NCBI GenBank assembly: GCA_002221725.1
Contig: NJFT01000150.1
Location: 38,066-102,065, forward strand
Direction: 5' to 3'
Length of the DNA: 64,000 bases
From: Scedosporium boydii
Lineage: Eukaryota; Ascomycota; Sordariomycetes; Microascales; Microascaceae
Shown: one piece after another, positions 1-10,643 of the stretch
Numbering within the stretch: position 1 is the first letter of the stretch
How the letters are laid out: every line of letters starts with the position of its first letter
Notes under the pieces: generated by a model
What the model was told of the DNA's origin: nothing
The model's input: the letters and a program-made list of their open reading frames with translations, nothing else
Database searches by the model: none
Position numbers and translations under genes: made by a program

Positions 1-384
1 AATGTCACCCTCTACAGCGATGAAGTGTACGGCAACGTCGACCGAGTCGGTGCGGAGGGTGTGGATCGTCACCATTATGACCTCACCACTCTCCTACACG
101 ATAAGCATATCAGCGTTGACATCACACGCTTTGGCGCCTTCACTAGCATCACCGTCAACGGCCAGGTTCCAGTTGTAGCTCGGGATGCCGTTGCTAAGAA
201 CGGAGTTATCCAAGTTGTTGGCAAGATTCCTTTCCCGCCCCATAAGCACCACGATCATGATCATGATCATGATCATGACCACGACGATCACGAAGAAGAG
301 GGCGAGATTGAAGTTGGGGACTTAATTGAGAGGCTGCAGGACTATGTCGACGAGGATGATGAGCAGTGGGTTGGTGAGCTGTAG
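1..384 (+). CDS. Fasciclin (FAS1) domain protein, 3' end only
   Basis: The reading frame is open from the first base and ends at TAG 382-384, so the 5' part lies outside the window. The visible residues match the end of a FAS1 domain: an extracellular, often cell-wall or membrane-linked adhesion fold. The typical features are the block around HHYDLTTLL, the strand ITVNGQVPVVARDAVAKNG and the closing IQVVGKIPFPP, where the last strand of FAS1 repeats usually carries a V/I-H-V-I-D-like pattern. After the domain comes a histidine/aspartate run (bases about 247-291) and then an acidic tail ending in VGEL. There is no GPI-type hydrophobic end. The family assignment is by pattern recognition; the substrate or partner is unknown. 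Confidence 0.75.
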   Translation, partial: NVTLYSDEVYGNVDRVGAEGVDRHHYDLTTLLHDKHISVDITRFGAFTSITVNGQVPVVARDAVAKNGVIQVVGKIPFPPHKHHDHDHDHDHDHDDHEEEGEIEVGDLIERLQDYVDEDDEQWVGEL

Positions 385-1800
385 GCTATTCTGCAGGTAT
401 AAGACCTGTATAGAGTGAAAGATGTGCATCTTTGTGTCAAGCACGATGGAAGGGTCGGGAATACATTGGAAGATTGCAAGAGATGGATAAGGACTACTTG
501 GTTGGTAGCATAGTGCAATTTTCACTCCTTTTTCCTTCACTCTACTCGACTAAGGTCACCAAGTTGAGATGAAATTATAGTATTCGAGGAGGTACATAAC
601 AAGGAAATCTCTGAATGAGATTCGGCCGTCTTCATATACCTCTGTCCCCTTTGCCAATCCACCTGTGTCGGTAATGTCAATGTTTTGGGGTTTCAGGTAG
701 TCGAGGGACAATATCGGCAAGTAAAGCTGTCACCCTCGCTAGATTCGCTTCGGTCCGATTTGCTTGGGGAGAGGAAATGCGGCATATGAGATCATCGGTA
801 TTATCGTCGAGAAAGGCCTGTAGTCGTTGTCGAGTTATATGGTCACCGGATGCGAGTGCAGAGTCTATAACCGTCAGGCAAATGCTAGAGAAGGGGTGCG
901 TTAGTCACCGAGTTTGGGCAAGGACGGAAATATGATTGATGAAGAGGTGGTTTTGGAGTGGGAGCTACCTTAGATTCGTGCCAGCCTGGTGTGTTCTGAC
1001 GGGTGAGTTCGAGTATGTCATGGTGGGCAAAACCTGCAACTTTTAGTAGAAGTTGTCAAGGTAGCTGATGGAACAAACGCAGAAGATCACGAGTGGAGAG
1101 AGAGAACTGCTGAGAAAGAGAGGAAACAATGGCATTTTACTCCTGTGAACGGAGCACTCTACAACAAAGAAGAAGGAATTGGGGAATTGTCAAGATGGAA
1201 CCGGACCAGGCGCCACCAGGATTTGAGGTTCAGCACGGTCAGTGTGATGGTATGGGCTACGGGGCACATATTCTGCGGCCGCTGTCGCATGGCTTATGCA
1301 GACGAGCGGCCTGGGGTACTCTCCGTTGAGCAAGTTGCAGTCCTCGACCCGGGCTCCGTGTTGGATGCATGCGTTCGTGCTGACCGCTGAACGTTTAAAC
1401 CCGACACGCGGCCTGGGGAACCGTCTGGGGAACCATTGCGCCTCGAGCCTGGCCCGTCTTGAGGAGAGGGGGAGCCAAAGAATGACTGGTCTTACGTTAT
1501 TATATTTCCACCTCATTTTTTCAAATTCCAGCCCATCCCTGTCAAGTGCAGCTGGCACGCTTCAAACTCCCACGCGGGGAGATGAGGATGGCCGAGGAGG
1601 GAATCAAATCTAGTCTTGAGGTCGTATTGGTGCCGCTGCTAATTAATTTCTTTGCGCACGGAACTTATGCCCACGTGGCAAGCCTGCATGTGCCGCAGCG
1701 GGCGTACACACCTCGGACGAGGACAGGCCAGGCTGCGGGAGGGGGGTTGCATCTGGCTCGTTCGGGGAGGCCGAACAGGCAGCACGACGGTGGCTGGGAC
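385..1800. other. Intergenic, no gene recognised
   Basis: Only short overlapping frames on both strands with no family resemblance and no splice structure that joins them. The part from about 1130 to 1620 is GC-rich, which is why several frames stay open there. Confidence 0.5.
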
Positions 1801-1950
1801 GGAAAACTGGCAAATGCCACTCTTACGCGCGGAAAACTGGCAAATGCCACTTTTGCGCACGGAAAACTGGCAAATGCCACTCTTGCGCACGGAAAACTGG
1901 CAAATGTTACTCTTATGTACAGAAAGCTGGCAAAAACCACTGTTATGCAG
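1801..1950. repeat. Minisatellite, five tandem 30-bp units
   Basis: Five consecutive 30-base units begin with GGAAAACTGGCAAATGCCAC or a close variant. The first three are nearly identical. The fourth and fifth are progressively diverged (AATGTTAC, then AAAACCAC), a gradient typical of an array growing from one side. Because 30 is a multiple of three, all frames stay open through it; the plus-strand translation repeats a ten-residue unit GKLANATLxx. It lies 50 bp upstream of the degraded ORF at 2003. Confidence 0.9.
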
Positions 1951-2002
1951 GTAAAGCTGTGTCCAACTCTCCTCTCTCATTGTTTGTTTGTCTAGTATTC
2001 CC

Positions 2003-2542
2003 ATGTCAACCTTCAAGTTCTCCCTTGACAACTTCCCAATAGACGTCCAAGATGCTGTGCAACAATATCCAGGTCTGGTTTGACGGTTGCTCTTCGAAGT
2101 CGGCCCCCTTGTCCTCGACGGCAAAGATTGCAAGCTCCTTCGTCTATTCCAGTGCTTTGCCTATGCTGTCCAGACCAAGTGGGAGAAACTGCCAGGCCGC
2201 ATCCATTCTATTGTCTTCTCTCTTCGAGCTGGAGATAGCTTAGTAGATAAAGCCTCTCTCGAGGCTAGGTTTTACAAAGTCGGGAAAGCCTGTGCTGTTG
2301 CAGTGCTGGGAGTAGCTTTGCAAGATAATATAACCATTGCATCCGAACTAGAGCTTCTACTAGATACTAACCTCTATCGCATTATACAATTTATTAAAGA
2401 GTTAGAGTAGGATAAAGGACTTAGTATCGCAGCTATAAAGGCAGAAACCCCTCTAACGAAGTGCGGCGTAACTACGAAACGCAAGTTCCCTCGCCCAAGG
2501 AAGAGTGTCACAGGCCGACCTTATATAGGCCTAAGGCAGTAA
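2003..2542 (+). pseudogene. Broken ORF of unknown family
   Basis: From ATG 2003 one frame runs to TAA 2540-2542, about 179 codons, interrupted only by TGA at 2081 and TAG at 2408. Both could arise by a single C-to-T change (CGA to TGA, CAG to TAG). There is no frameshift. The predicted product is moderately hydrophobic, with a central stretch containing CKLLRLFQCFAYAVQTKWEK and a basic C-terminal end (KRKFPRPRKS). I do not recognise the family. The all-transition damage suggests a RIP-affected repeat or a decayed gene, but an alternative, spliced model cannot be excluded. Confidence 0.4.
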
Positions 2543-3082
2543 CAGACAGCAGAATACAATAGGTGGGCGCACCCACCTTGTCGCGGACTTGACGAGTAGT
2601 AGTTTTCTCACCAATGCAGATTCTGTGTATCCCGGTGAGAATTCCCAGAAGCAACGACGCATGGTCACCAAGTTCCCGAGTGGGCTTTGATTTGGCACCC
2701 GTATTGTCCCGAATCAAAGTCCACACAATGCTGTCGCTTGCAGTCGCGCATTGACGGGTCCCCGATTGGTGTGCTGATTAGCCGCGCTTCTGGTCAATGG
2801 CAATTCCTCAAATTTCCTGTTGAAATCTTTTCAAGAAGCTAGGAGAACATAGGAACCACGAAGTGTGAAGGTCAAACTCCTCAGACACGGACAGGGTATC
2901 CCTGCCAGTAGGAGATTGGCTCAGAATGTGCGATCACGTGACTGTTGATCTCTCGCGTGACGTTAAGACTCGTCGACACCAGGATCCAAGTGATTCACAG
3001 ATATCGGTCAAAAGCGTTTACAGATCAAAATATCTCCTTTATCTAAATGGATCGTACATAGGATATAAACGAGATTACAAAT
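2543..3082. other. Promoter-side intergenic region of the Myb/SANT-like gene
   Basis: No coding signal. The last 150 bp include a CACGTG-type site (separate entry). Confidence 0.4.
2934..2941. promoter_or_regulatory. TCACGTGA palindromic E-box
   Basis: A perfect 8-base palindrome about 140 bp upstream of the start at 3083, followed at about 2957 by a TGACGT motif. TCACGTG is the known binding core of Cbf1-type bHLH factors in fungi. Its use here is inferred from position only. Confidence 0.35.
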
Positions 3083-4174
3083 ATGAGCCTGGCACTTCCG
3101 TCCGGGGATGAAAAGTGGTGTGAACAACCCCCCAGAATACGGCTGCATTCGATCCCGCCACCCCCGCCAGGATACGTCCCACCTGCCTTGCCATCGCCAT
3201 CACCAGCGTTCTCGAATACAGCTGCTTTAGAAGAATCGAGGGATAAGGGCCGGGTCCAATGGTCTTCAAACCGCGACATCAACAAATCCTTCCTTCAGCA
3301 AATAATCACTGCCCGTAACGCCGGACAGTTCACACCACCAAAGATCCCATCAATTCGGAGTCAATTCTACCGAGATGTAGCTGTTACGCTCAGAAGTCAG
3401 TTTCCGGGCCTTCCATTTACGGAAAATAAGCTGTACGACCAGCTCCGGGCTCTTTACCGGTTCTATCGGCGGATACTATGGCGGCGAGCTTCAAGTACTG
3501 ACTGGAGGGATGACGTCCATTACGATGAAGAATCTGGTAAGATATCAGCTTCGCCGACTCTTTTTGCTCAGTTTGAGCGGATACACCCGGTTATGAAGTT
3601 TGTGCGCATCTATGGGCTCCCATACTTCTCGCTTTATGAGGCAGCCTTTCGTCCAAAAGAAGTTATTGCCCCCGCTCCTGGCCTTGCTCTGCCTCGGAAC
3701 TCACGAGAGAAAGAAGTTAGTGCTGCTATTACTAGTGACGATAATAGTCCTAGTCCTAGGAGTACTAGTACTAACGACATCCCCACTACCCCTGGGAACA
3801 ACGGGAACAAACGATCGCAACACTTCCTCCCGGGCCGCCCGGCCAAGCGGCAAAAGGCTACTAGCCCGCCCTCAGCTCTATCTGACCGCGTCGAGGCGGC
3901 TAAGATAATCGCCGAGGCGATCAAGGAAGGGTGTAGGATCCTTGCTAGCGCCATGTCGAGTCGGCAGCCAGCGGGAGCTCAATCGGTGTATATTGACAGA
4001 GCCGTCGATGAGCTGACCATGGACTTTGAAGATGAAATCACCCCGTCCGCCTTTGCCAAAGCCCTTGCTTGTTTTGAAAGCCCGATACTGGCTCAGATCT
4101 TTGTTCAGATCAAGGACAAGGAGTTGCGACGACTATGGCTCATTTCAAAAGGTGTTCGTTTTGATAGCTCATAG
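3083..4174 (+). CDS. Myb/SANT-like DNA-binding domain protein (363 aa)
   Basis: A single-exon gene. The N-terminal 50 residues are proline-rich (a PPPPPGYVPPALPSPSP-type stretch). Residues about 60-190 look like the Myb/SANT-like domain seen in many fungal proteins and PIF/Harbinger relatives: an initial helix (NRDINKSFLQQIITARNAG), a middle helix with FYRDVAVTLRSQFPG, then LYDQLRALYRFYRRILWRR, and the acidic-aromatic end with WRDDV and FERIHPVMKFVR. A low-complexity Ser/Thr/Pro linker follows, with a basic GRPAKRQK nuclear-signal-like patch, then a helical C-terminal third. No transposase lies next to it, so it may be a host regulator or a domesticated element protein. DNA binding is inferred from the fold. 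Confidence 0.6.
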   Translation: MSLALPSGDEKWCEQPPRIRLHSIPPPPPGYVPPALPSPSPAFSNTAALEESRDKGRVQWSSNRDINKSFLQQIITARNAGQFTPPKIPSIRSQFYRDVAVTLRSQFPGLPFTENKLYDQLRALYRFYRRILWRRASSTDWRDDVHYDEESGKISASPTLFAQFERIHPVMKFVRIYGLPYFSLYEAAFRPKEVIAPAPGLALPRNSREKEVSAAITSDDNSPSPRSTSTNDIPTTPGNNGNKRSQHFLPGRPAKRQKATSPPSALSDRVEAAKIIAEAIKEGCRILASAMSSRQPAGAQSVYIDRAVDELTMDFEDEITPSAFAKALACFESPILAQIFVQIKDKELRRLWLISKGVRFDSS

Positions 4175-5865
4175 CCTAGTTGGCTCCTTCATCTCCACAC
4201 CCCTGGAGATATTGTGTCCGTAGCGGGACCATCTGACGTTGGTAGTTCTAGCACGGGAAGTCGTGGGGATAAGGGCCACACAGAAAACACGCTGTTCCAG
4301 GTTGCCGAGAAGGGAGGCTTCTTTGTTTCCTTTCCTTCTTTTCACTTATAAGCTCGACAAGCCTTGTACCGTTTTCAACTAGTTCAGTGATGCCAAAGTG
4401 GCGCCCCAAGGGTTGTCTCAGGTTCTATTATAGTACAGTTCTTTCATTGTCAGTTTCCACTGCCAGGAATTGGTCCTCGCTTCTTCCCTTAGATGACGCA
4501 CATGTCTTACAAGTCCCCTACGACATCTGCCTTTTCGATTCGCTTTCCATCGGGAACTCTGTTTGTGTGTCCCTAATCACCGTGTTCCATTGATCAACAG
4601 GTAATCTAGCAGTTCTTTACAGGGGCATCAAAGTGGCATCTAGTCGGACCTCTTCCGCGCTGATGTAGTTTCCGAGTGGCTTGCCTTGAGCACACCCGAA
4701 GCCGGAGTCAATGATAATGGACCACGTGTTACAGACCCTCCGTAGGACTGCGATGTAGTAGCCGAAGAAAGGCTGGGCAATACTTGCTCGCAGCTCCATC
4801 TCACTGTTACCACATGGGGATGTCATTTTCAAATTTACCTTTGACCTTCGAGCGCTATACTTAGGGTGCCGAAACTAGAAACCCTCAACGCGAAGAAAGC
4901 ATTCTCCTGGAGACGACCCGACGCCAGGTGCACCTATGTACCCCTCAGAAGGAACGTTCCTTACACGCTATAGCCACTACGAAGAAAAACCGATTAATAT
5001 GAGTAGTGAATATAAACAAACCATCTTTTCAATGCGCGACAGGGAATTTGCGTGCGAACTGGGTTGACGATGCCGCGCCCCTGGTTAGGAAGTAGTAACG
5101 AATGAGGTATATCTTATAAATCCGATCACGAAAGGGCACCTATGATATCGGCTACTAGTAGTTGATACCTTGTACTTAGGTTAAGCTTCTTATTTTGGGG
5201 GAGCACGTCCACTTTTCCAGGGGGTTTGAAGTTAAGTTCCTCGCTTAAGTGTTTAGATCCGGGCAACTTTTCCTCCCTTCACTTCTAAGACGTAATGGCC
5301 GCACTAGCAGGCCTATAATAGGATTCCATAATAGGAAGTTCTGCTATCAGCGGGCCGAGTCTCAACATTGACATGATCCAGTAATACGAAAAGGGAGCGC
5401 AAATTAAGTGCTGCGTCGACATGAGCTCGGTAAGGAGGGCGGTTTTTAACAGGTCAAGAGGGCTGCAGGCAGGAGCCGCAGGACTGCTGTTCGGTGTTCA
5501 GTTCTTGGAGCGGGGGACGCAGAGGAATTAAAACATTTTATTCCTTTATTCGGGCTCGGTGGATGAGTTACCTGCCAGCTCGGAAGACCGAGTTCAACTT
5601 ATGAAGCATCCCACTTCACTGTCCCTGTCGAATTGGATATAAGGATATAAGTGTTTAATTACATAATGCGTGATAAGTTACAACATAACCGGGAGGAAAC
5701 TTGGTATTAGTGATTATTTCCTTTCCCGAGGTCAGCATCAATTGGCTTTCCTGCAATCCCCGCGACTACTCTCCCCCACACCAAAGCTCCATTGTCCGCC
5801 TCATCTACAAGACCCGCTACTTAACTACACAACGCGCTTCCTGCGCCAGGGCCACTGCGGAAGCC
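4175..5865. other. Intergenic, nothing certain
   Basis: A 1.7-kb stretch with no convincing gene. A 69-codon minus-strand frame (ATG near 4826, stop at 4617) with three cysteines is open but has no recognisable family or splice partner. Confidence 0.4.
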
Positions 5866-7312
5866 ATGGTAGAAAATTTTGGGCAGCCCTCAAAGGCCCA
5901 TTCCATGGCGAGGCGGGCGCTCAATCTCTTCTCTCGAAAAACTGAAGATGCAAAACAGGCGGGATCGCAAGGCTCTAAGGTCTCAACTCGTGCCTCTCCT
6001 GCCGCCATTACGTACACCCCAGATTCCGAAAGGTATCGGAGTAGGGAAGCCGCACATCTAAGAGATGGAAACCTCGAATCCACGCTTCCAAAGGGATTCC
6101 CTGCTGAGTTGGCGGGTGATTTAGTCTGGGATGGCGAGACACTTGCGCAAACGTACAACTGGACGTTTGTCCTCAGTGTTGACCAGTTGGAGGAGATAGA
6201 AGCCGGCCTGAGGTATTTTCAAAGTCGGTTCTCGGGATTATCTCATAATTGCTGTGAATAATGTAAACAATGCAAATGCTAATGGCGTCCGTTAATCAGC
6301 CCTCAACCTTCCTCTTGGCCATATCTCTGCCCAGACGTTTCCTCTCACAACGCTCCATCCTGAGCTCAGGCGGCTATCCAACGAACTTCACAACGGTCAC
6401 GGATTCTTCGTAATCCGAGGTATCCCCGTTGACAAGTACACACGTGAAGAGAACATCGCCATCTTTACAGCCCTTTCCTACCACATCGCCCCCCAACGCG
6501 GCCGCCAAGACGGACTGTTCGAAGGAAAACCTGCGACTGTCGTCCTCACGCACGTCACAAACTTGAAAACATCGCACAACGAGCATATGATCGCAAGCCC
6601 GGCCTACACGACCGATAAACAAGTCTTTCATACAGATGCCGGTGATATCGTGGCTCTCATGGCGCTGGAAACCGCCGAAGAAGGTGGTGCAAGTAAAATT
6701 GTGAGTACATGGAGGATATACAATGAACTTGCCAAGACTAGGCCCGATCTAGTTAAGATACTATCAGAAGACTGGGCTGTGGAGGTATTCGGGAACAAGG
6801 GTCGATGGTTTGTATCACGGCCCATCCTCTACCACCAGCCCGCCACGAGGTCGACGCCGGAGCGCGTGGCGTTACAATATTCACGCCGCCAATTTGTGGG
6901 CTTCGGGGCGTTGCCGAGAAGCTCAAAGATTCCGCCCATTACCGAGGCGCAAGCGGAGGCCCTCGACGCGCTCCACTTTCTTGGGGAGAAGTTTTGCGTG
7001 TCCACGGGGTTTGAAAAGGGTGATATCCAATATATCAATAACATGGCCCTCTTTCACGCTCGAGACGCGTATCGTGACTCGGATATGAGAAAGTAAGTTG
7101 TCTTTGATCCTGTAGTTGACCGTATCATGCTGATGGGTGGTAGGCGGCACTTGGTACGGCTATGGTTGAGAGATCCCGAGAACGCGTGGGAAACGCCCAA
7201 GGAATTAAAGGAACGATGGGCATACGTGTACGATAGGATGACGTCCGAGTCCCAAGTCTTTCCTTTGGAACCGTACATACGAGTTGAGAGCTCGCGACAG
7301 GTTAAGCAATGA
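5866..7312 (+). CDS. TauD/TfdA-like Fe(II)/2-oxoglutarate dioxygenase
   Basis: Exons 5866-6223, 6300-7092 and 7144-7312 give 439 residues. Intron 1 has a weak GTCGGT donor but a good CTAAT branch site and CAG end; intron 2 starts GTAAGT. The family is the clavaminate-synthase-like fold that hydroxylates small substrates using 2-oxoglutarate and O2. The HxD iron ligands are in VFHTDAGDI, the distal histidine is in NMALFHARDAY, and the 2-oxoglutarate-binding arginine is in HLVRLWLRDPENAW. The start chosen is the first ATG giving a conserved N-terminal length; an earlier one is possible. It heads a run of oxidative genes (Rieske oxygenase, FAD amine oxidases), which suggests a catabolic role; the substrate is unknown. 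Confidence 0.8.
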
Positions 7313-7550
7313 CCCCCTGCCCGGGAAGAGAAGAAACATGGCCATTCAAGGTTTCGGATGTATACTAATAGGATGCACTCACGAAGTTCTTCCGAACACT
7401 TCCAGAATAATAGTTCATGGAATTCAAAGGACTTACTGAAACACTCACTTGATAATTTGATTCCTTGCAACGGTGTGTCTAGGTCTCTTCTCTCATTTTT
7501 CCCTACACTACTTTTCAAATATTGAAAAAGCCATTCTCTAATGAAACATT

Positions 7551-7779
7551 GGGTATATAGTCTTCCTATCCGAAATCACGGCCGGAAAAGATCGTCTTAA
7601 CGACGAAAATAGAAACTACCTCAGCCCCCTCTCTAAAACAGGCATTACCCAGGGCAGGGCCGGCGACGTGCGGGACATAGTAGGGGCCATGCTGTTCCTC
7701 TGCAGTAGAGGCGGCTTCTACTGTAATGGCACTGTCTATAGACGGAGGTCGGCTAAGTATAAACCCCAGCTCTTTCTAA
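7551..7779 (+). pseudogene. Short-chain dehydrogenase, 3' relic with frameshift
   Basis: Bases 7551-7735 translate to a typical C-terminal SDR segment: a sequence after the lost PG motif (VFLSEITAG), then GRAGDVRDIVGAMLFLCSR and FYCNGTV. The family ending DGGRLSINPSSF is present only after a shift of frame near 7736 and then stops at TAA 7777-7779. The Rossmann half with TGxxxGxG and the YxxxK active site is absent. It lies between the dioxygenase and the Rieske oxygenase, so it may be a lost member of the catabolic cluster. Identification is by family pattern only. Confidence 0.65.
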
Positions 7780-8140
7780 ATAAGAATATAAAGGAAGAGG
7801 TGGTGAGAAAAGAACAAGCCGGCAGTTTGTAGATGTATATAGTAATATAGACCGAAGTCTTTGGCCCTTGTTCAAGATCCCTACCCACTGCTTGCTACAA
7901 CGAACGTAGTTAGGCTGCAATCGTGGCCCCTTCCTTTGACAACTTCAGCAGGCTCGGAGAGATAATGGAGGTTTAATTTTAAGGCTGGACTCGTATAGTA
8001 GATCCCCTTTGATTAGTTGAAAAGCGTCAAATTGTCTATTTCGTAATCAAACTCATCTAATAAATTCTCTCTACTCTCTTCCTTAGCATATATCATATAG
8101 GGCAGCTAGCTAGATACCAAGTGATTAAATCCAACCTCTT
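7780..8140. other. Intergenic, nothing seen
   Basis: Moderately AT-rich, no coding or RNA signal. It lies between the SDR relic and the 3' end of the Rieske gene. Confidence 0.4.
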
Positions 8141-9512
8141 TCACCACGCCAACGCGGCCTGATCTTTTCCGCATGCCAAACGGGAACAAAGGATAGAGTC
8201 TTTCTCTGTTCTATGGCAGCTGCTAGGCAAGATCTGCTCAGCTGGTCTTATTTCCTTCTTCGCAGATTGTTCCAATTGATGATGGCGATTCAGAAGTTCG
8301 CGCACCCGATGCTGGAAATAGAGCGGACCCTGCTCCATCTTGGGATGCATCTCTCCGTTCACGAAAACACCAGCATTGAGGTTCTTCTGTGCGTTATTGC
8401 ACAGCCACTTGTCTTCGGCCAGGATTCGTTTGAACATCTCATCAATTTTTTTGAAATCCTCGTCGCTGGCATTCTTGTGACGGTAAACCTCGTATTCCAT
8501 TGAGCAGTGGAACGCCGACGTTGGCACACACCTCATTAAGTAGAAGAAATGCGGTCTGGAACGTTAGATTTCATTGTGAGGAGTGAAAAATAGAAATGGG
8601 TACTACTTACGAGACTGTCATGCAAGCGTTGGGAAAATAGAAGTTGCTCACGATGGCTAGACCCTCCTTCGCCTGTTCCGCCGAGGTGTTGGCAAAATGC
8701 TCGATGTTTCCACCCTTGGGATCGACTTTGTAGGCTTGTAAATCTGCAACAGATGCAGCATCTGGGTGAGCCGTCTTGCAGTGATAACATTCGTTATAAT
8801 TATCGGCCAACGTCTTCCAGTTGTAGTCGCCGCTCATGCCCCACGTGTGATCGAAGTGATAGTCATCAAAGTTGAACGGCTCATGCCTCGACATCCGGTC
8901 AATGTTGTTAAATTCGGCTGACCATTCCTCAGGCTCCTTGGAGGCATCCAGATTGACCCAAACAAAGCCCTTCGCGTCGACATGGACATGAATAGGGAGA
9001 AGGCCATTTTTAGTCTTATCAAAACCTTTCATATCACTATATCCAGGCGCTTTGGTGAGTTGGCCATTCAAGCCATAAGACCAACCATGGTACTTGCAGG
9101 AGAGCACACTCGACTTGCCTTCCTCTTTGGTTACGACTGGAAACGCCCTGTGTCGACAGATGTTGTGGAACCCATTGATCTCTCCCTTGTTGTTTCTGAC
9201 AAGGAAGAATTGGAACCCGGCTTCTGCAAATCGTACCCAGGAACCACTTTCCGCAAATCTGAGCTTGTGGGTCACGAGGATCCATTTTTTGGAGAATATG
9301 GCCCTCCTTTCTAGTTCGTAGACATCCTCTGATCTGTACCAGGAGGACGGCAGAGCTCGGGCAGTGGTGGTTGAGTCCTGTCGAAAGTCCGTGGTAACGC
9401 TCCTTGCTGACCTAGCTGGCAAAAGATACTTCGCTACCAAGGCGACGAGCGTAGCAATCGCAGTAGCGGAAAGGAGCCTCACATCAAGAGGAGAAGTAGC
9501 GGTGGAAGACAT
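8141..9512 (-). CDS. Rieske non-heme iron oxygenase, choline/carnitine/betaine type
   Basis: Exons 9512-8611 and 8555-8141 with a 55-nt GTAAGT..CAG intron give 438 residues. After an N-terminal hydrophobic helix (LLSATAIATLVALVAKYLL), the Rieske [2Fe-2S] motif is complete: C-x-H-x17-C-x2-H, in CRHRAF and SCKYHGW. The mononuclear iron site is the NYNECYHCKTAHPDA block, which is characteristic of oxygenases acting on quaternary ammonium compounds (choline monooxygenase, carnitine oxygenase, glycine betaine and stachydrine demethylases). No partner ferredoxin reductase is visible in the window, so electrons must come from elsewhere. The downstream neighbours are a transporter, a regulator and two N-methyl amine oxidases. 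The helix suggests membrane anchoring, unusual for bacterial homologues. The exact substrate is inferred. Confidence 0.85.
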
Positions 9513-10643
9513 GTTTGAACAATGAGGCGCGTCCAGAGGCAAAGACTTGTCGTGCACGACCGCGGGTACAATTGAAGCTCTTGTGCATAGATAAAGCATT
9601 GGCCGGCTCGTGGTCTTTATGATATCTTCAGCGGGTACGAACGAGGCCTGGTCCACATATATGCGTACTAATCGTGATCAAGATATCGGGAAATCCGACT
9701 TCGAATGAGAGCGTGCGACATTGCAGACACGGATAGACGCGGAATAATCTCGAGGTGTGGCTGTAGGCATAAGCAACTCGGAAAGAATCCGTCCCGGCCC
9801 GATTCCGTGTGCTGCGCGTCATGAGCCTCGACCCCCTGAACAAACGACATCAGTATCGGCCATAAAAGCTGCCTAGTCTCTGGCTTCATTAGCTTTCCCG
9901 CGCTGTCCGAGCGGACCACAACTCACGCGTCGTGCAATTCGTTGCTGACACTCAAAAGGAGCTCCTATGCCCTGTCCGGAGAGCAAAGATTTCTCATGGT
10001 GGCTATACACTGACGAAGGCACGTCTGCGTCAGAAATAACAATTAAGATTGGAAGCCTATAAGGATGGCTTCCAGTCTCCTGGTAAAGGGTTTTAGTTAA
10101 TAGTAATGCCTTTTCATCAATGCGAGTGAACTTGCCGTTCCCTCTGTCTGCCATCCCCCAATCGAGCATGAAGTCACAAGTCCGCAGTCAACGATTACTC
10201 TTGTAGTTTAAGATTCCCTGTAGCTAATCTGGTTAAGACAGGCGGGCGGTCTGTTAGTGCTTTGGGATCAGGTTCCAGGACCTGACGACCACAGAAGCTC
10301 AGTATGTACCTCCTTGAAGTGGCAACATGGGGAGATTCCGACCCAGGAAGAGCAAGACTAGTGGGCCAGCCTCGACATTATAAACCTTCTCATTGGCCCC
10401 CGCATTTTCTAAACATGCGCTTTGCCTTTTGGAGTTTGGCGAGATTCTCGGTTCTATTATCTGGGGTACCGTGTATCCTTGTCAGAGTGCTTGCATTACG
10501 GTCTTGTCGGGAGCAGAAGGACATGATAAGGAGCTCCTTGTTAGCCTTCAAATACAAGCTGCGTTTCGGCATCTCTCATCGGATGTCTTAACCAGAGAAA
10601 TCATTTTCCACCTCATTTCCTCTTCAAACCATTGTCCAGAACC
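9513..10643. promoter_or_regulatory. Divergent intergenic region between Rieske oxygenase and MFS transporter
   Basis: A 1.1-kb region shared by two genes transcribed away from each other, so co-regulation is plausible. A CGG-N5-CCG inverted pair lies near 9686-9696, a possible zinc-cluster site. No coding signal. Confidence 0.35.

Noticed and set aside
1129..1613. Overlapping open frames on both strands near the GC-rich 1.1-1.6 kb stretch
   Set aside because: No shared family, no splice junctions linking them, and frames overlap on opposite strands, as expected of GC-rich non-coding sequence.
1801..1950. CRISPR array
   Set aside because: The 30-bp units are contiguous with no spacers and the genome is eukaryotic.
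4617..4826. A 69-codon minus-strand frame with three cysteines (possible small secreted protein)
   Set aside because: No signal peptide, no similarity recognised and no upstream exon that extends it.
8213..8503. Plus-strand open frame opposite the Rieske gene
   Set aside because: It lies entirely within the antisense of exon 2, whose sense translation is a clear family member.
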